The notes beneath the pieces were generated by a model. That model saw only the letters and a program-made list of their open reading frames with translations, searched no databases and was not told where the DNA came from. Position numbers and translations under genes: made by a program. This document shows, one piece after another, positions 8,911 through 17,921 of a stretch of 64,000 nt of DNA. Source of the stretch: STF1-184 sp050178795 (GTDB lineage Bacteria > Bacillota > Clostridia > Christensenellales > UBA1242); assembly GCA_050178795.1 (NCBI GenBank), contig JBFXFT010000001.1:108283-172282 (forward strand), read 5' to 3'. Each line of letters starts with the position of its first letter. Positions within the stretch are counted from its first letter, which is position 1.

Positions 8911-8934
8911 AGTACAGATTAATGGGAGAAATAT

Positions 8935-10806
8935 ATGAAGAAACATTCGTTTATACGTACAAAATTGTTATATATCTTAATAGCCCTATTTGTAATGTTT
9001 GTTTTGGGTTTTTCTTCCAGTATTGCAACTGCATACGCAGAGGACGTAATAATAGGCGCTTTGGAGGACTACTCCACTACCCTAACTAACGATACCACAA
9101 ATTTAACCAAATTTGTCATTAAAAACAACGACCAATTTTATTTTACAGATACCACAAACAGTAAAGTGATAGTATGGAACAATGGCACCTTGGAGGAATT
9201 TGGAAGTTTTGGCGCAGGCAACGGTAGTTTTGTCAATCCGAGTTTAATAGCCACCCTACCAAATAATAAAATTTATGTATACGACAACTTAAAAAGATTA
9301 CAAGAGTTTGACTCTAGTTACACATTTTTAAATAGTTATAACATTGTTAGAACCTCCACCACTTACATAGCAATGGGCTCAATCTCATCTATTAGCAATG
9401 ACCTATCAAACAATTTATATATGATAGATTATGATAACGATATAATAATTAAAAAATCGTCAACAACTAGCGAACTTACCGAATATTTAAACGGCACTAG
9501 CCTTGGACTAAACTTTGGTGCAAACTCACAAATTGCGGTTTCGCCAAATGGTGCAACTATCTTCGTTACAAACATTAATGGCGCAAGCAACATCTATTCA
9601 ATTAACAACTTACTTTCAATAAATCAAATAGATATCGCCTCTTATCCTATTACTAACGTAAGCCAAATTGCAATAGATTGTGCCAATAATTTATTTGTAC
9701 TAGACAAAAATGCAATCAGTTCTAAATTATTTAAACTTTCAAGAAATACCTACGCTTATGAAAGTTACTTATATGTAGTAGGCAATGCTTTAAACAATTT
9801 AACGAGCCTTAACATAAACATTGAAAGCGGACAAGTAATGGCAATAAATACCTCTACCAATACGCTTCAAAATGTAAATGTAACCGATTATGAAAGCAAT
9901 TTTACAGAAAATATTACAAGTTTTGTAGACCCAATAGATTACACTTTAGCAACTGCTTTAAGTAGTTATGCAAGGCTTGCAAGCGTAAGCGTTGAGGGCT
10001 GTCCCCTACTACAAACGCCTTACAATATAACGCCGATTATTGAACTAAGCGAAGGTCAAAAACTAATAATTTTAAGCCAAACGGTAGACAATAACCCAGA
10101 TTACTATTATGTGTTATATGTCAACGCAGGTGACGACTACAACATTGACGGCTATGTCTTAAAAAACAATATAACAACCTTGACAAATACAGATTTAGGT
10201 TTAAGTTTTGACGATGTTAGAATATTAAACAATGCGACAAACATCTATAAATACCCTACCTCATTAAATAGCAACCTTGATACACCAGTAGTTGTAACTA
10301 CCATAGACAAAAACGAAGAACTTGAAGTACTAGGGACAGCCTATGACATAATTGATGGCAACGGACAAAGTTTTTATGAGGTTAAAATAACTACCAACAC
10401 AATAGGCTATATAAGAGCGATTGATGCTGTTAGAGTCACCGTTACAACAATAGTGCCAACCATATCTACAAATGCAGAAATAGTAATTCCAGACAATAGC
10501 TCTTATGTAAATGTATATTCTAGCGAGGGCAACTTAAACACTTTGCTTCCACAAATACTGCTTAGCGGTCAACGCATATATATTAGCGTGTACAATAAAG
10601 ACGCACTTTGGACGCAAGTTACCTTTGTTGATCCATTAAATAGGCAAGTTACTGGCTACATTGAAACAAAATATATTGAAGTTTATGACGACTACAATAA
10701 CTTATTGCAAGCGTTTTTACTTACAGTTATAAGTTTTGTGTTAATAGTAATTGTAATAATTGTTAAAACAAGAAAAAAACCTATTGATGACGATATAATA
10801 GAATAA
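8935..10806 (+). CDS. Exported, membrane-anchored protein with beta-propeller-like repeats and SH3-like region
   Basis: 623 residues. Residues 1-37 form a signal peptide: basic start, a hydrophobic run LLYILIALFVMFVLGFSSS and an AYA-ED cleavage-like site. The next 300 residues contain repeated blocks of the type NNKIYVYDNLKRLQEFD and NNLFVLDKNAISSKLFKLS, as in NHL-type propellers. Residues about 340-560 contain two or three similar segments resembling bacterial SH3-like domains (YYYVLYVNAGDDYNIDGYVLKNN; FYEVKITTNTIGYIRA). A transmembrane helix (LLTVISFVLIVIVIIV) and a short KTRKK tail end the protein. It therefore sits outside the membrane with a small cytoplasmic tail. Ligand unknown; single-gene unit with its own promoter and terminator. 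Confidence 0.75.
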   Translation: MKKHSFIRTKLLYILIALFVMFVLGFSSSIATAYAEDVIIGALEDYSTTLTNDTTNLTKFVIKNNDQFYFTDTTNSKVIVWNNGTLEEFGSFGAGNGSFVNPSLIATLPNNKIYVYDNLKRLQEFDSSYTFLNSYNIVRTSTTYIAMGSISSISNDLSNNLYMIDYDNDIIIKKSSTTSELTEYLNGTSLGLNFGANSQIAVSPNGATIFVTNINGASNIYSINNLLSINQIDIASYPITNVSQIAIDCANNLFVLDKNAISSKLFKLSRNTYAYESYLYVVGNALNNLTSLNINIESGQVMAINTSTNTLQNVNVTDYESNFTENITSFVDPIDYTLATALSSYARLASVSVEGCPLLQTPYNITPIIELSEGQKLIILSQTVDNNPDYYYVLYVNAGDDYNIDGYVLKNNITTLTNTDLGLSFDDVRILNNATNIYKYPTSLNSNLDTPVVVTTIDKNEELEVLGTAYDIIDGNGQSFYEVKITTNTIGYIRAIDAVRVTVTTIVPTISTNAEIVIPDNSSYVNVYSSEGNLNTLLPQILLSGQRIYISVYNKDALWTQVTFVDPLNRQVTGYIETKYIEVYDDYNNLLQAFLLTVISFVLIVIVIIVKTRKKPIDDDIIE

Positions 10807-10820
10807 AAATAAACAACAAA

Positions 10821-10849
10821 AAACACTGTAAAATTACAGTGTTTTTTTA
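10821..10849. terminator. Bidirectional intrinsic terminator
   Basis: A 10-bp stem (AAACACTGTA with TACAGTGTTT, 10821-10844) carries A and T runs on its flanks, so it can serve both the plus-strand exported protein and the convergent topoisomerase gene ending at 10850. Confidence 0.85.
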
Positions 10850-13597
10850 TTACTTTTTGTTGTAGGAATATGTGATAGGTTCCCACTCATACTTATAAAT
10901 GTGTTTTATTTTTATAGGTTTTTTACTTGGGGTAATTAACTTACCCTTTGTCAATCTACTTTCAACAGGCATATAGTCGGTATTTAATGAAATTATTTTG
11001 CCCTTGTCGTTTATTATGTAAATTTCAAAAGTATGCTCAACTTTAGAGGCATAAAGTAGGTCAAAGCCATTATCCATGCCTAAGGTTACTGCTTTTATAC
11101 CTTTTCTGTATTTTGCCATTGGGGCGTTTTCATTAATTTCAATCTTCTTAGCATAGCCCTTGGTGGTAATAATTGCTACTACATCGTCCCTTGTTGTCAT
11201 ACAGCCACAAATTACGTAATCGCTATCGTTTAGTTTTATGCCTTTAACGCCTCCGCTCAACCTGTTTTGAGTTGGAACCTCTTCGTTCACAGCGTTTAGA
11301 ATCATACCTTCTTTGGTTACAAAAGTTAAGGTTTTGTCTTTATCAAACACTTCAACATTAATAAGAACATCGCCTTCTTTTAGTTTTAGTGCTTCAAAAC
11401 TAGTCTTTTTAACATCGTATTCGCTAAATTCGCTCTTTTTAACTATGCCGTCTTTAGTGAAGAATATTAATTCCTTTTTAGGAAATTTTGTGCTAACTGG
11501 GAACGCTGCAACAACATTTTCATCTGGCTCAAAGTTTTTAATTAACTCGTTTAACTTGCTACCCCTGTCTTTCCACTTTGTCTCTAACACTGGGTCTAAG
11601 TTTAACCTGTGGCAGTTGCCCCTATCGGTAAACAAAATTAGTTCTTTATCGCTTTCTGTCGCTAAAACTATAGAGTGAACCTCGTTTAAAGTGCTCTTGT
11701 CTGTTATTAGCCTTGCGGTCATAGCAAAACTCTTTTGAGGTATTTTTTTAATACAGCCCTTTTCATTAAAGGCAATTATTACCTCTTTTACTGGTGTAAA
11801 GTCTGCCTCATTTAGGTCAAGAAGTTCGCTTGCGTCTTCAATTATTTTTGTCCTACGTTTTGTCGCATAAGCCTTTTTAACTTCTAGTAGTTCCTTTTTA
11901 ACAATACTCATTTGCCTTGCTCTACTTGCCACAATCGCTGTCAATTTTTCAATAAGTGATAAAAGTTCTTTTAATTCTTCTTCTAATCTACCAACTTCCA
12001 AATTAGTAAGTCTAGATAGACGCATATCAAGTACTGCTTGCGCTTGTTTGTCTGAAAGTTTAAATCTTTCTCTTAAAGTTGATTTTGCTTCAACCGTTGA
12101 AGCGCTAGCCTTAATAATTTTTATTACTTCGTCAATGTTTTTTATTGCTATTAATAGTCCCTCAATAATGTGAGCGCGTTTTTTAGCGGTGTCTAGGTCA
12201 AACTTTGTTCTATTTAAAACGACTTCGCGTTGATATTCGCTGTAATACTCCAAAATATCAATAAGTCCAAGTTGCTTTGGCTTGCCACCTGCTATTGCCA
12301 CCATATTAATGGCAAAAGATATTTGCAAGTCAGTATTTTTAAATAGATAATTTAAAATTATTTCATCATCAACATCTTTCTTTAAATAGATTGCTGCCCT
12401 TACGCCGTTTCTATCTGACTCATCTCTTATTTCGGCTATTCCGCTAAGTAAGTCTTTATTTTCCTCGCGTAGGCTCGCTATTTTTTGTAATAATGACGCT
12501 TTATTTACTTGATAAGGAAATTCGTCAACAACAATAGTCTTTTTTCCGCCTTCCGTTTCAATGTGGGTCTTAGCGCGCAAAATTATTTTGCCCTTGCCTG
12601 TTCTATAAGCCTCTTCAATGCCATCAGTGCCTAAAATAATGCCACCCATTGGAAAGTCTGGTCCCTTAATGTAGCCCATTAAGTCTTTTAATGATATTTT
12701 TTTGTCTTCAATGTATGCTACAACGGCATCAATAGTTTCGCCTAAATTGTGTGGCGGAATGTTTGTTGCAAGACCTACAGCAATACCGCTACTGCCATTT
12801 ACAAGTAGATTTGGAAACCTGCCTGGTAAAATGTCTGGCTCCTTCTTGCTGTCGTCATAGTTTGGCGAAAAGCGCACAGTCTCTTTTTCAATATCTTTTA
12901 AAAGTTCTATTGCTATTTCGCTTAATTTTGCCTCGGTGTAACGCATAGCGGCTGGAGAGTCGCCATCCATTGAACCAAAGTTACCATGTCCTTTAATTAA
13001 TATTTCATTCATATTAAAGGCCTGACTCATACGCACCATAGCGTTATATACAGAACTATCGCCGTGTGGGTGGTAGTTTGCCATACAGTCGCCTACTACT
13101 TTTGCGCTCTTTTTAAACGGTTTGTCTGGCGTTAAACCAAGTTCATACATAGAATACAAAATTCTTCTTTGAACTGGTTTTAGTCCGTCCTCTACCCTTG
13201 GTAGTGCTCTATCTAGAATTACATACTCTGAATATGGCATCATAGATTCGTGAATAACTTGCCTTAAACCCTTATTAATGTTGCCAAATTCGTCTAAAAT
13301 TAGTTCTTGTTGCTCTTCTACAAAACTGTTTGCGTCTTCTTCCTCGCTAGTCTCTTCAAGTTCGTCATCGGAACTCGCTTCAAGTTCCATTTGCACTTTT
13401 TCTACCTCAACTTCTTCAACTAACGGTTTAACTGCTGTTTTTCTTGCAACTGGCTTTTTTGTAATCTCTTTTTTAGGCTCTTCTTGTTTTTTATCTACTA
13501 CATCATCAAAAGACATTTGCTCTTTTAGTGGAACAATTTTTTCTTTTTCGTCTTTCTTTGTTGTTTGCTCGTCAATATCTCTCTCGTCAAAAACCAT
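10850..13597 (-). CDS. parC: Type IIA DNA topoisomerase subunit A (topoisomerase IV ParC type, gyrase A possible)
   Basis: 915 residues. The breakage-reunion core starts near residue 110 and holds HESMMPYSEYVILDRALPRV, KSAKVVGDCMANYHPHGDSSVYN and MDGDSPAAMRYTEAKL; the catalytic Tyr is in the last of these, AMRYTEAK. A C-terminal beta-pinwheel follows from about residue 600. The box of gyrase (QRRGGKG) is degenerate here (QNRLSGGVKG). The ParC-like segment EKETVRFSPNYDDS and a location away from dnaA/recF favour topoisomerase IV, while ATNIPPHNLGE is more gyrase-like. The first 105 residues are an extra charged, low-complexity extension. It follows parE with one base between stop and start and GGGAGAG upstream. 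Confidence 0.88.
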   Translation of the reverse strand: MVFDERDIDEQTTKKDEKEKIVPLKEQMSFDDVVDKKQEEPKKEITKKPVARKTAVKPLVEEVEVEKVQMELEASSDDELEETSEEEDANSFVEEQQELILDEFGNINKGLRQVIHESMMPYSEYVILDRALPRVEDGLKPVQRRILYSMYELGLTPDKPFKKSAKVVGDCMANYHPHGDSSVYNAMVRMSQAFNMNEILIKGHGNFGSMDGDSPAAMRYTEAKLSEIAIELLKDIEKETVRFSPNYDDSKKEPDILPGRFPNLLVNGSSGIAVGLATNIPPHNLGETIDAVVAYIEDKKISLKDLMGYIKGPDFPMGGIILGTDGIEEAYRTGKGKIILRAKTHIETEGGKKTIVVDEFPYQVNKASLLQKIASLREENKDLLSGIAEIRDESDRNGVRAAIYLKKDVDDEIILNYLFKNTDLQISFAINMVAIAGGKPKQLGLIDILEYYSEYQREVVLNRTKFDLDTAKKRAHIIEGLLIAIKNIDEVIKIIKASASTVEAKSTLRERFKLSDKQAQAVLDMRLSRLTNLEVGRLEEELKELLSLIEKLTAIVASRARQMSIVKKELLEVKKAYATKRRTKIIEDASELLDLNEADFTPVKEVIIAFNEKGCIKKIPQKSFAMTARLITDKSTLNEVHSIVLATESDKELILFTDRGNCHRLNLDPVLETKWKDRGSKLNELIKNFEPDENVVAAFPVSTKFPKKELIFFTKDGIVKKSEFSEYDVKKTSFEALKLKEGDVLINVEVFDKDKTLTFVTKEGMILNAVNEEVPTQNRLSGGVKGIKLNDSDYVICGCMTTRDDVVAIITTKGYAKKIEINENAPMAKYRKGIKAVTLGMDNGFDLLYASKVEHTFEIYIINDKGKIISLNTDYMPVESRLTKGKLITPSKKPIKIKHIYKYEWEPITYSYNKK

Positions 13598-13598
13598 T

Positions 13599-15563
13599 TT
13601 ACTCTCCCATTAAGTCTATAAACTTGTCTTCTTTATTAAAGTTTGCATATTTACTGATGTAACTCTTCCTTAGGTCAATGCTGTTGCCCATAAGGGTTGT
13701 AATTATCCTCTCCGCCTCTGCCGCGTCGTCAATATTTACCTTGACTAAATGCCTGCGTTTTGGGTCTAGGGTTGTCTCCCAAAGTTGTTCTGGGTTCATC
13801 TCTCCAAGTCCTTTGTAACGTTGAATTTGATAGCCCTTACCAATTTTTTCCTTTGCTTCGTTTAGGTCATAGTCCGCATAGGCGTACTCTATGTTGTTTT
13901 TGTTATATACCTTATAAAGTGGAGGCATACCAATATATAGGTGCCCCTCTGTTATCATCTCTTTCATATATCTAAAGAAGAATGTTAAAACAAGGCTCTT
14001 TATGTGTCCGCCGTCTTGGTCTGCATCGGCAAGAATTATTACTTTGTGATATTTAATATTTGAAACATCAAAAGTATCGCCAACACCTGCACCAATGGCG
14101 CTTATTATCATACGCATCTCTTCGTTTTCTAAAACTTGGTCTAACCTTTTCTTTTCAACGTTTAGTGGCTTACCGCGTAGAGGTAAAATTGCTTGGAACC
14201 TTCTGTCTCTACCTTGTTTTGTACTGCCACCTGCACTGTCGCCCTCTACAATAAATAGTTCGTTAAGTTCTGCTTTTCTTCCGCTGCAACCAGAAAGTTT
14301 GCCAACCAAGTTAATACCATCTAGGCTGTTTTGTTGCCTTGCAAGCGTCTTTGCACGCTTTTCTGCAAGCCTTGTTTTTTGTGCCTGCTTTGCCTTTTTT
14401 ACTATTGTTTCAAAAATGTTTTTGTTTTCATTTTTTTGAATTAGTTTTTCAATTTCTTCGCCTATTATGGCTTCAACTTCTGTCTTTGCTTCTGGGTTAC
14501 CTAGTTTGGTTTTAGTTTGTCCTTCAAACTCTACTCCGCGCATCTTAACCGTTAAAACTGCGGTCATACCCTCTCTAAAATCTTCGCCTAAAAAGTTTTC
14601 GTCCTTTTCCTTTAAGTAACCTTGTTTTCTCGCTACATCGTTAAACACTTTTGTAATTGCACTCTTAAAACCAGTTTCGTGCGTACCGCCCTCTGTGGTT
14701 GGAATGTTATTTACATAACTAAAAATGCTAGGAATATAAAGGTCTGTGTGTTGCATAGCAAGTTCTACTTCAATTTTGTCTGTTCTACCTTCTAAATATA
14801 GTGGTCTATCATATAGAACTGTTTTGCTTTCGTTTAAATATTGCACAAAATCTACAAGTCCACCATTGTACTTGTATCTTCTAACGAAAGGTTTGTTATT
14901 TATGTTTACACTGCGCTCATCAATTAAAACAATTTCAAGCCCCTTATTTAAAAAGGCAAGTTCCTTTAATTTTTGAGATATAGTTTCTATGCTAAAAGTA
15001 ACGTCTTTAAATATTTTATAGTCTGGCATAAAGTGCACATAACTTCCTGTGTTATCGCTTACGCCAATCTCTTTTAATGGGGCTTTTGGAACACCGCTTC
15101 TAATTTTGCCTTGCTCGTCCTCAATGCTTTCAAACTCCATAAAATATTGTCTGCCGTCTTTTTCAACCATTACTTTAAGCCATTTACTTAAAGCGTTTGT
15201 AACAGACGCACCAACGCCATGTAGTCCACCAGAATAGTTGTAAGTACTGCTTTCAAACTTACCGCCTGCATGTAGTTGGGTGAATACTACTTCAACGCCA
15301 CTAACTTTTAATTTTGGGTGAATATCTGTAGGAATACCCCTACCATTATCTCTAACCGATGCACTGCCATCTTGGTGTAAAGTTACGGTAATTTTGTTTC
15401 CATAACCATTTGCAATTTCGTCTACTGAGTTGTCTACAATTTCCCAAAGTAAGTGGTGTAAACCCTTTACTCCAGTAGTTCCTATATACATTCCGGGGCG
15501 CATTCTAACAGCGTCCAATCCCTCCAATACTACTATGTCTTTTGAGTTATAAGTCTTTGCCAA
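13599..15563 (-). CDS. parE: Type IIA DNA topoisomerase subunit B (ParE type, gyrase B possible)
   Basis: 654 residues from a TTG at 15563 with GGAGGA eight bases upstream. GHKL ATPase motifs are clear: EIVDNSVDEI (Asn for Mg), VRDNGRGIPTDIH and GGLHGVGASVTNALS. The transducer Lys is in the region QTKTKLGNPE. The Toprim domain has LFIVEGDSAGGSTKQGRDR and ILADADQDGGHI, and the end has RYKGLGEMNPEQLWETT. Length fits ParE/GyrB without an insertion. Together with the downstream gene it forms the A2B2 enzyme that passes one duplex through another with ATP. Confidence 0.92.
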   Translation of the reverse strand: MAKTYNSKDIVVLEGLDAVRMRPGMYIGTTGVKGLHHLLWEIVDNSVDEIANGYGNKITVTLHQDGSASVRDNGRGIPTDIHPKLKVSGVEVVFTQLHAGGKFESSTYNYSGGLHGVGASVTNALSKWLKVMVEKDGRQYFMEFESIEDEQGKIRSGVPKAPLKEIGVSDNTGSYVHFMPDYKIFKDVTFSIETISQKLKELAFLNKGLEIVLIDERSVNINNKPFVRRYKYNGGLVDFVQYLNESKTVLYDRPLYLEGRTDKIEVELAMQHTDLYIPSIFSYVNNIPTTEGGTHETGFKSAITKVFNDVARKQGYLKEKDENFLGEDFREGMTAVLTVKMRGVEFEGQTKTKLGNPEAKTEVEAIIGEEIEKLIQKNENKNIFETIVKKAKQAQKTRLAEKRAKTLARQQNSLDGINLVGKLSGCSGRKAELNELFIVEGDSAGGSTKQGRDRRFQAILPLRGKPLNVEKKRLDQVLENEEMRMIISAIGAGVGDTFDVSNIKYHKVIILADADQDGGHIKSLVLTFFFRYMKEMITEGHLYIGMPPLYKVYNKNNIEYAYADYDLNEAKEKIGKGYQIQRYKGLGEMNPEQLWETTLDPKRRHLVKVNIDDAAEAERIITTLMGNSIDLRKSYISKYANFNKEDKFIDLMGE

Positions 15564-15599
15564 AGTTTAGTCCTCCGTGTAATAAGTTAATCCAGACAC

Positions 15600-15605
15600 A
15601 TTATA
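15600..15605 (-). promoter_or_regulatory. Extended -10 promoter of parE-parC
   Basis: TGC-TATAAT on the minus strand (TATAAT 15600-15605) is the best -10 upstream of parE, with a GGAGGA site before the TTG. No good -35 is seen at the normal distance, so the extended -10 may carry the promoter. Confidence 0.55.
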
Positions 15606-15773
15606 GCACAATAATTTTAGTTTGGGTATACTAAAATAAATAAAAATACATTTTTTTAACATTTTTTTAGTCTAAACGCATTCTAAACTCAAATGATATT
15701 ATTTTTATGCGTATTGTTGCATATTTATGCATAAAATATACGCGCAAAAAAATATTATAACCGTTATTAAAAT

Positions 15774-15797
15774 AAAAAAAGAGTTTAAAACTCTTTT
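15774..15797 (-). terminator. Intrinsic terminator overlapping the stop of the membrane gene
   Basis: AAAAAGAGTTT pairs with AAACTCTTTTT and is followed by T on the minus strand. The stem overlaps the TAA at 15797-15799. It ends the pdp-tsaE-tsaB-rimI-membrane gene group. Confidence 0.75.
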
Positions 15798-16381
15798 TAA
15801 CTTATCAATTTTTTCTTTTTGGGTGTAAGCAGTTTTATTAGTGCCTCAAATGGATACATTATTATGTGAACGAGCAAAATAATAAAAGGTAACATTGCAG
15901 GCGTCAAGGCTACAGCCGCAAAATTAAATATGTCTGAAAAGCCCCAGAAAAACGCTATTAAAAAGAAGGTTAAAGCGGCTGAAACAATAAAGAAGGTTAC
16001 AACCATTCTGTTCATTCTACTAGTATATTTAAAAGGAACATTTTTTTGCCTTGAATACATATTTGTTATGAATACAAAACTCAAATAAAAGTAAAAAATT
16101 AAACTTATATAAGAGTAGTAATTGCTATCCGTTTGAAAATGGTTAAATAGCACATTTGCTACAACTAGTCCGCAAAGGCTTAAAAAACTAAGTATTAAAA
16201 GCCTAGAAATGTACTTGGCCTTGGTCTCCTTTAACCAATAGTAATAACCACTGATTTTATAGCCTGCAAGTTTAAACGCTTGCAAAAATTTGTAAGCAGC
16301 AAAAGAAAGCATAACTGCATTTAATATGCTGAGTGCAATGGTGATATAAAAATGTGGATTATTTACATCAAGCAAATTCAT
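15797..16381 (-). CDS. Five-helix membrane protein, unknown function
   Basis: 194 residues from the ATG at 16381, which has GAGGGG six bases upstream; the ATG two codons earlier abuts that site. About five hydrophobic helices can be seen near residues 10-32, 58-80, 90-108, 125-147 and 153-175, with a Lys-rich C-terminus (PKKKKLIS). The segment LAGYKISGYYYWLKET after the first helix resembles the membrane domain that precedes Mur ligases in some Clostridia, but no ligase domain follows here. That similarity is from memory and weak. It is the last gene of a group with TsaE and TsaB-RimI. Confidence 0.5.
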   Translation of the reverse strand: MNLLDVNNPHFYITIALSILNAVMLSFAAYKFLQAFKLAGYKISGYYYWLKETKAKYISRLLILSFLSLCGLVVANVLFNHFQTDSNYYSYISLIFYFYLSFVFITNMYSRQKNVPFKYTSRMNRMVVTFFIVSAALTFFLIAFFWGFSDIFNFAAVALTPAMLPFIILLVHIIMYPFEALIKLLTPKKKKLIS

Positions 16382-16396
16382 ACTCATCCCCTCTTT

Positions 16397-17485
16397 TTAT
16401 AGGTTTTTAGCCATAATTATGGCGTTTGAGCCGTCTTTATAGTAGTTTTTTCTTATATGTTCCTCAACTAGCCCCTGCTTTTTGTAAAAACTAATTGCAG
16501 GTGTATTGTGTTCGTTTACCTCTAAGAATATTTTTTTAACTCCCAAGTTTTTTGCCTCATTTAAAAGCACTTCGTAAAGTTTTGTCGCTAGTCCCAATTT
16601 TTTATAGTTGTTCTCGCTCGCTATTTTTAAAATATTAAAGTCGTCCTCGCTCTTTAAAACATCTAGGTAGGCAACTATATGTTCTTTAAACCTCACTACC
16701 CAAAAATAGCGGTTTTCTAATGTCAATTCGTCTTTTAGACTTTCCATATTATATGCTTCGTCTAAAAATATTTGTTTTTCTAAATTTACTAATTCATCTA
16801 GGTCGCTTAAAGTTGCTCTTTCTATTTTAATTTGAGAAAGTACCTTTTCTTTGTATTGGTCCTCTGCTTGGCTTAACTTTAAATAAAGCGGTTCAAGTTC
16901 GTTAATTAAAGTAAATTTGCCCTCGTCATATTTTCTTTTTGCAACTTCTATTAAGGCGTTTTCACTTACATTTGCTATTTGTCTATTTTTAATAAGCACA
17001 AAGTAGTCGTAGTCGCCCTCTGTTACAAATAGTGGCAAACCGTTTTCGTTTAGGTAGTCTTTCAAATTTTCTAATGTCAGTAACTCTATTTTTTTTAGCA
17101 CTTTTGCGTCAGTATATTCTGCAACATAACAGCCCCTATTGTCCGCATTTAGCGCTATTACAAAACTATTTTTTAAATCAATACTATTTGCAATTAAATC
17201 AAAAAAATTAACTGCAACACATTTTTTAGTGTTGCCATACATAAAGGCCTTTACTAGACTAACGCCAATTCTAATACCAGTAAAAGAGCCCGGTCCAATG
17301 ACTACAGCATAGGTGTCAAAAGCGTCTAAATTTATTGCTTTTGTCTCTAAAACCTCATTTAATCTAGGAAGCAAACTCTCCGAGTGGCTAGCGTCGTTGG
17401 GCGTAAAAAAGTTTTGACCTTCGCCATTTAAAAATAGTGCTATATGCGCTTGTTTTTTTGTAGTATCTATTCCAAGTAGGTTCAC
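16397..17485 (-). CDS. tsaB-rimI: TsaB-RimI fusion: t6A synthesis subunit joined to ribosomal-protein N-acetyltransferase
   Basis: 362 residues, GTG start behind GGAGGAAAGTTT, overlapping the tsaE stop by four bases (GTGA). Residues 1 to about 205 are TsaB: MNLLGIDTTKK, DASHSESLLPRL and YAVVIGPGSFTGIRIGVSL are the conserved blocks. TsaB pairs with TsaD and TsaE to make N6-threonylcarbamoyladenosine at position 37 of tRNAs that read ANN codons. Residues about 220-362 are a GNAT acetyltransferase of RimI type, with KKLGLATKLYEVLLNEA (acetyl-CoA loop) and NTPAISFYKKQGL. RimI acetylates the N-terminal residue of ribosomal protein S18. The two genes are often neighbours; here they are one reading frame. 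Confidence 0.9.
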   Translation of the reverse strand: MNLLGIDTTKKQAHIALFLNGEGQNFFTPNDASHSESLLPRLNEVLETKAINLDAFDTYAVVIGPGSFTGIRIGVSLVKAFMYGNTKKCVAVNFFDLIANSIDLKNSFVIALNADNRGCYVAEYTDAKVLKKIELLTLENLKDYLNENGLPLFVTEGDYDYFVLIKNRQIANVSENALIEVAKRKYDEGKFTLINELEPLYLKLSQAEDQYKEKVLSQIKIERATLSDLDELVNLEKQIFLDEAYNMESLKDELTLENRYFWVVRFKEHIVAYLDVLKSEDDFNILKIASENNYKKLGLATKLYEVLLNEAKNLGVKKIFLEVNEHNTPAISFYKKQGLVEEHIRKNYYKDGSNAIIMAKNL

Positions 17486-17919
17486 AAACTTTCCTCCACA
17501 TCTATTTTTCTTTTATTTTCTCCAAGTTTGGTTATATTAATTGTAAGGTGCTTTGCTGGTATTAAATTTGCAATTTTTTCTGCCCATTCAATAACTGCAA
17601 CACCGGGTTTTACGTTATCGCTCTTGTTAAAATACTCATTTAGTCCAATTTCGTACGCTTCGCTATCGTCTTCTAGCCTATACATATCAAAATGATACAT
17701 AGGAAGTTTACCACTAAAATATTCGTTCATAATTGTAAAAGTAGGGCTTGTTACGCTCTCTTTAATTTTTAGTCCCTTTGCAAAACCCTTTGTAATGGCG
17801 GTTTTGCCTGCCCCCAAGTCCCCATTTAAAACAACTATAAGTCCAGCAAAAAACTTAGCCGATAATTTTTTGCCAAGTTTAATTGTTTGTTTTTCGCTAT
17901 TTGTAAAATAAGTAGTCAT
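17482..17919 (-). CDS. tsaE: tRNA t6A biosynthesis ATPase TsaE
   Basis: 145 residues, normal for the family. The P-loop is GDLGAGKTAITKG (about residues 34-46), followed by the conserved TSPTFTIMNEY, the YHFDMYRL motif and VIEWAEKI near the C-terminus. TsaE binds the TsaB-TsaD complex and hydrolyses ATP in the t6A cycle. It directly precedes the TsaB-RimI gene with a four-base overlap, and begins three bases after the phosphorylase gene, so all three are probably cotranscribed. Confidence 0.93.
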   Translation of the reverse strand: MTTYFTNSEKQTIKLGKKLSAKFFAGLIVVLNGDLGAGKTAITKGFAKGLKIKESVTSPTFTIMNEYFSGKLPMYHFDMYRLEDDSEAYEIGLNEYFNKSDNVKPGVAVIEWAEKIANLIPAKHLTINITKLGENKRKIDVEESL

Positions 17920-17921
17920 AA

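Larger units (their letters stand above)
8605..8934. other. 330-base divergent intergenic region, prophage to chromosome
   Basis: This very AT-rich stretch separates the minus-strand prophage genes from the plus-strand exported protein gene. It contains the two divergent promoters given separately. The middle (about 8700-8880) shows only T-rich runs and short palindromic A/T motifs such as TGTAAAATATT and TTTACAAAAATG. I see no gene, tRNA or convincing attachment site in it. Confidence 0.6.

Noticed and set aside
8605..8934. Prophage attachment site or tRNA at the right end
   Set aside because: No tRNA and no direct repeat matching sequence within the window was found.
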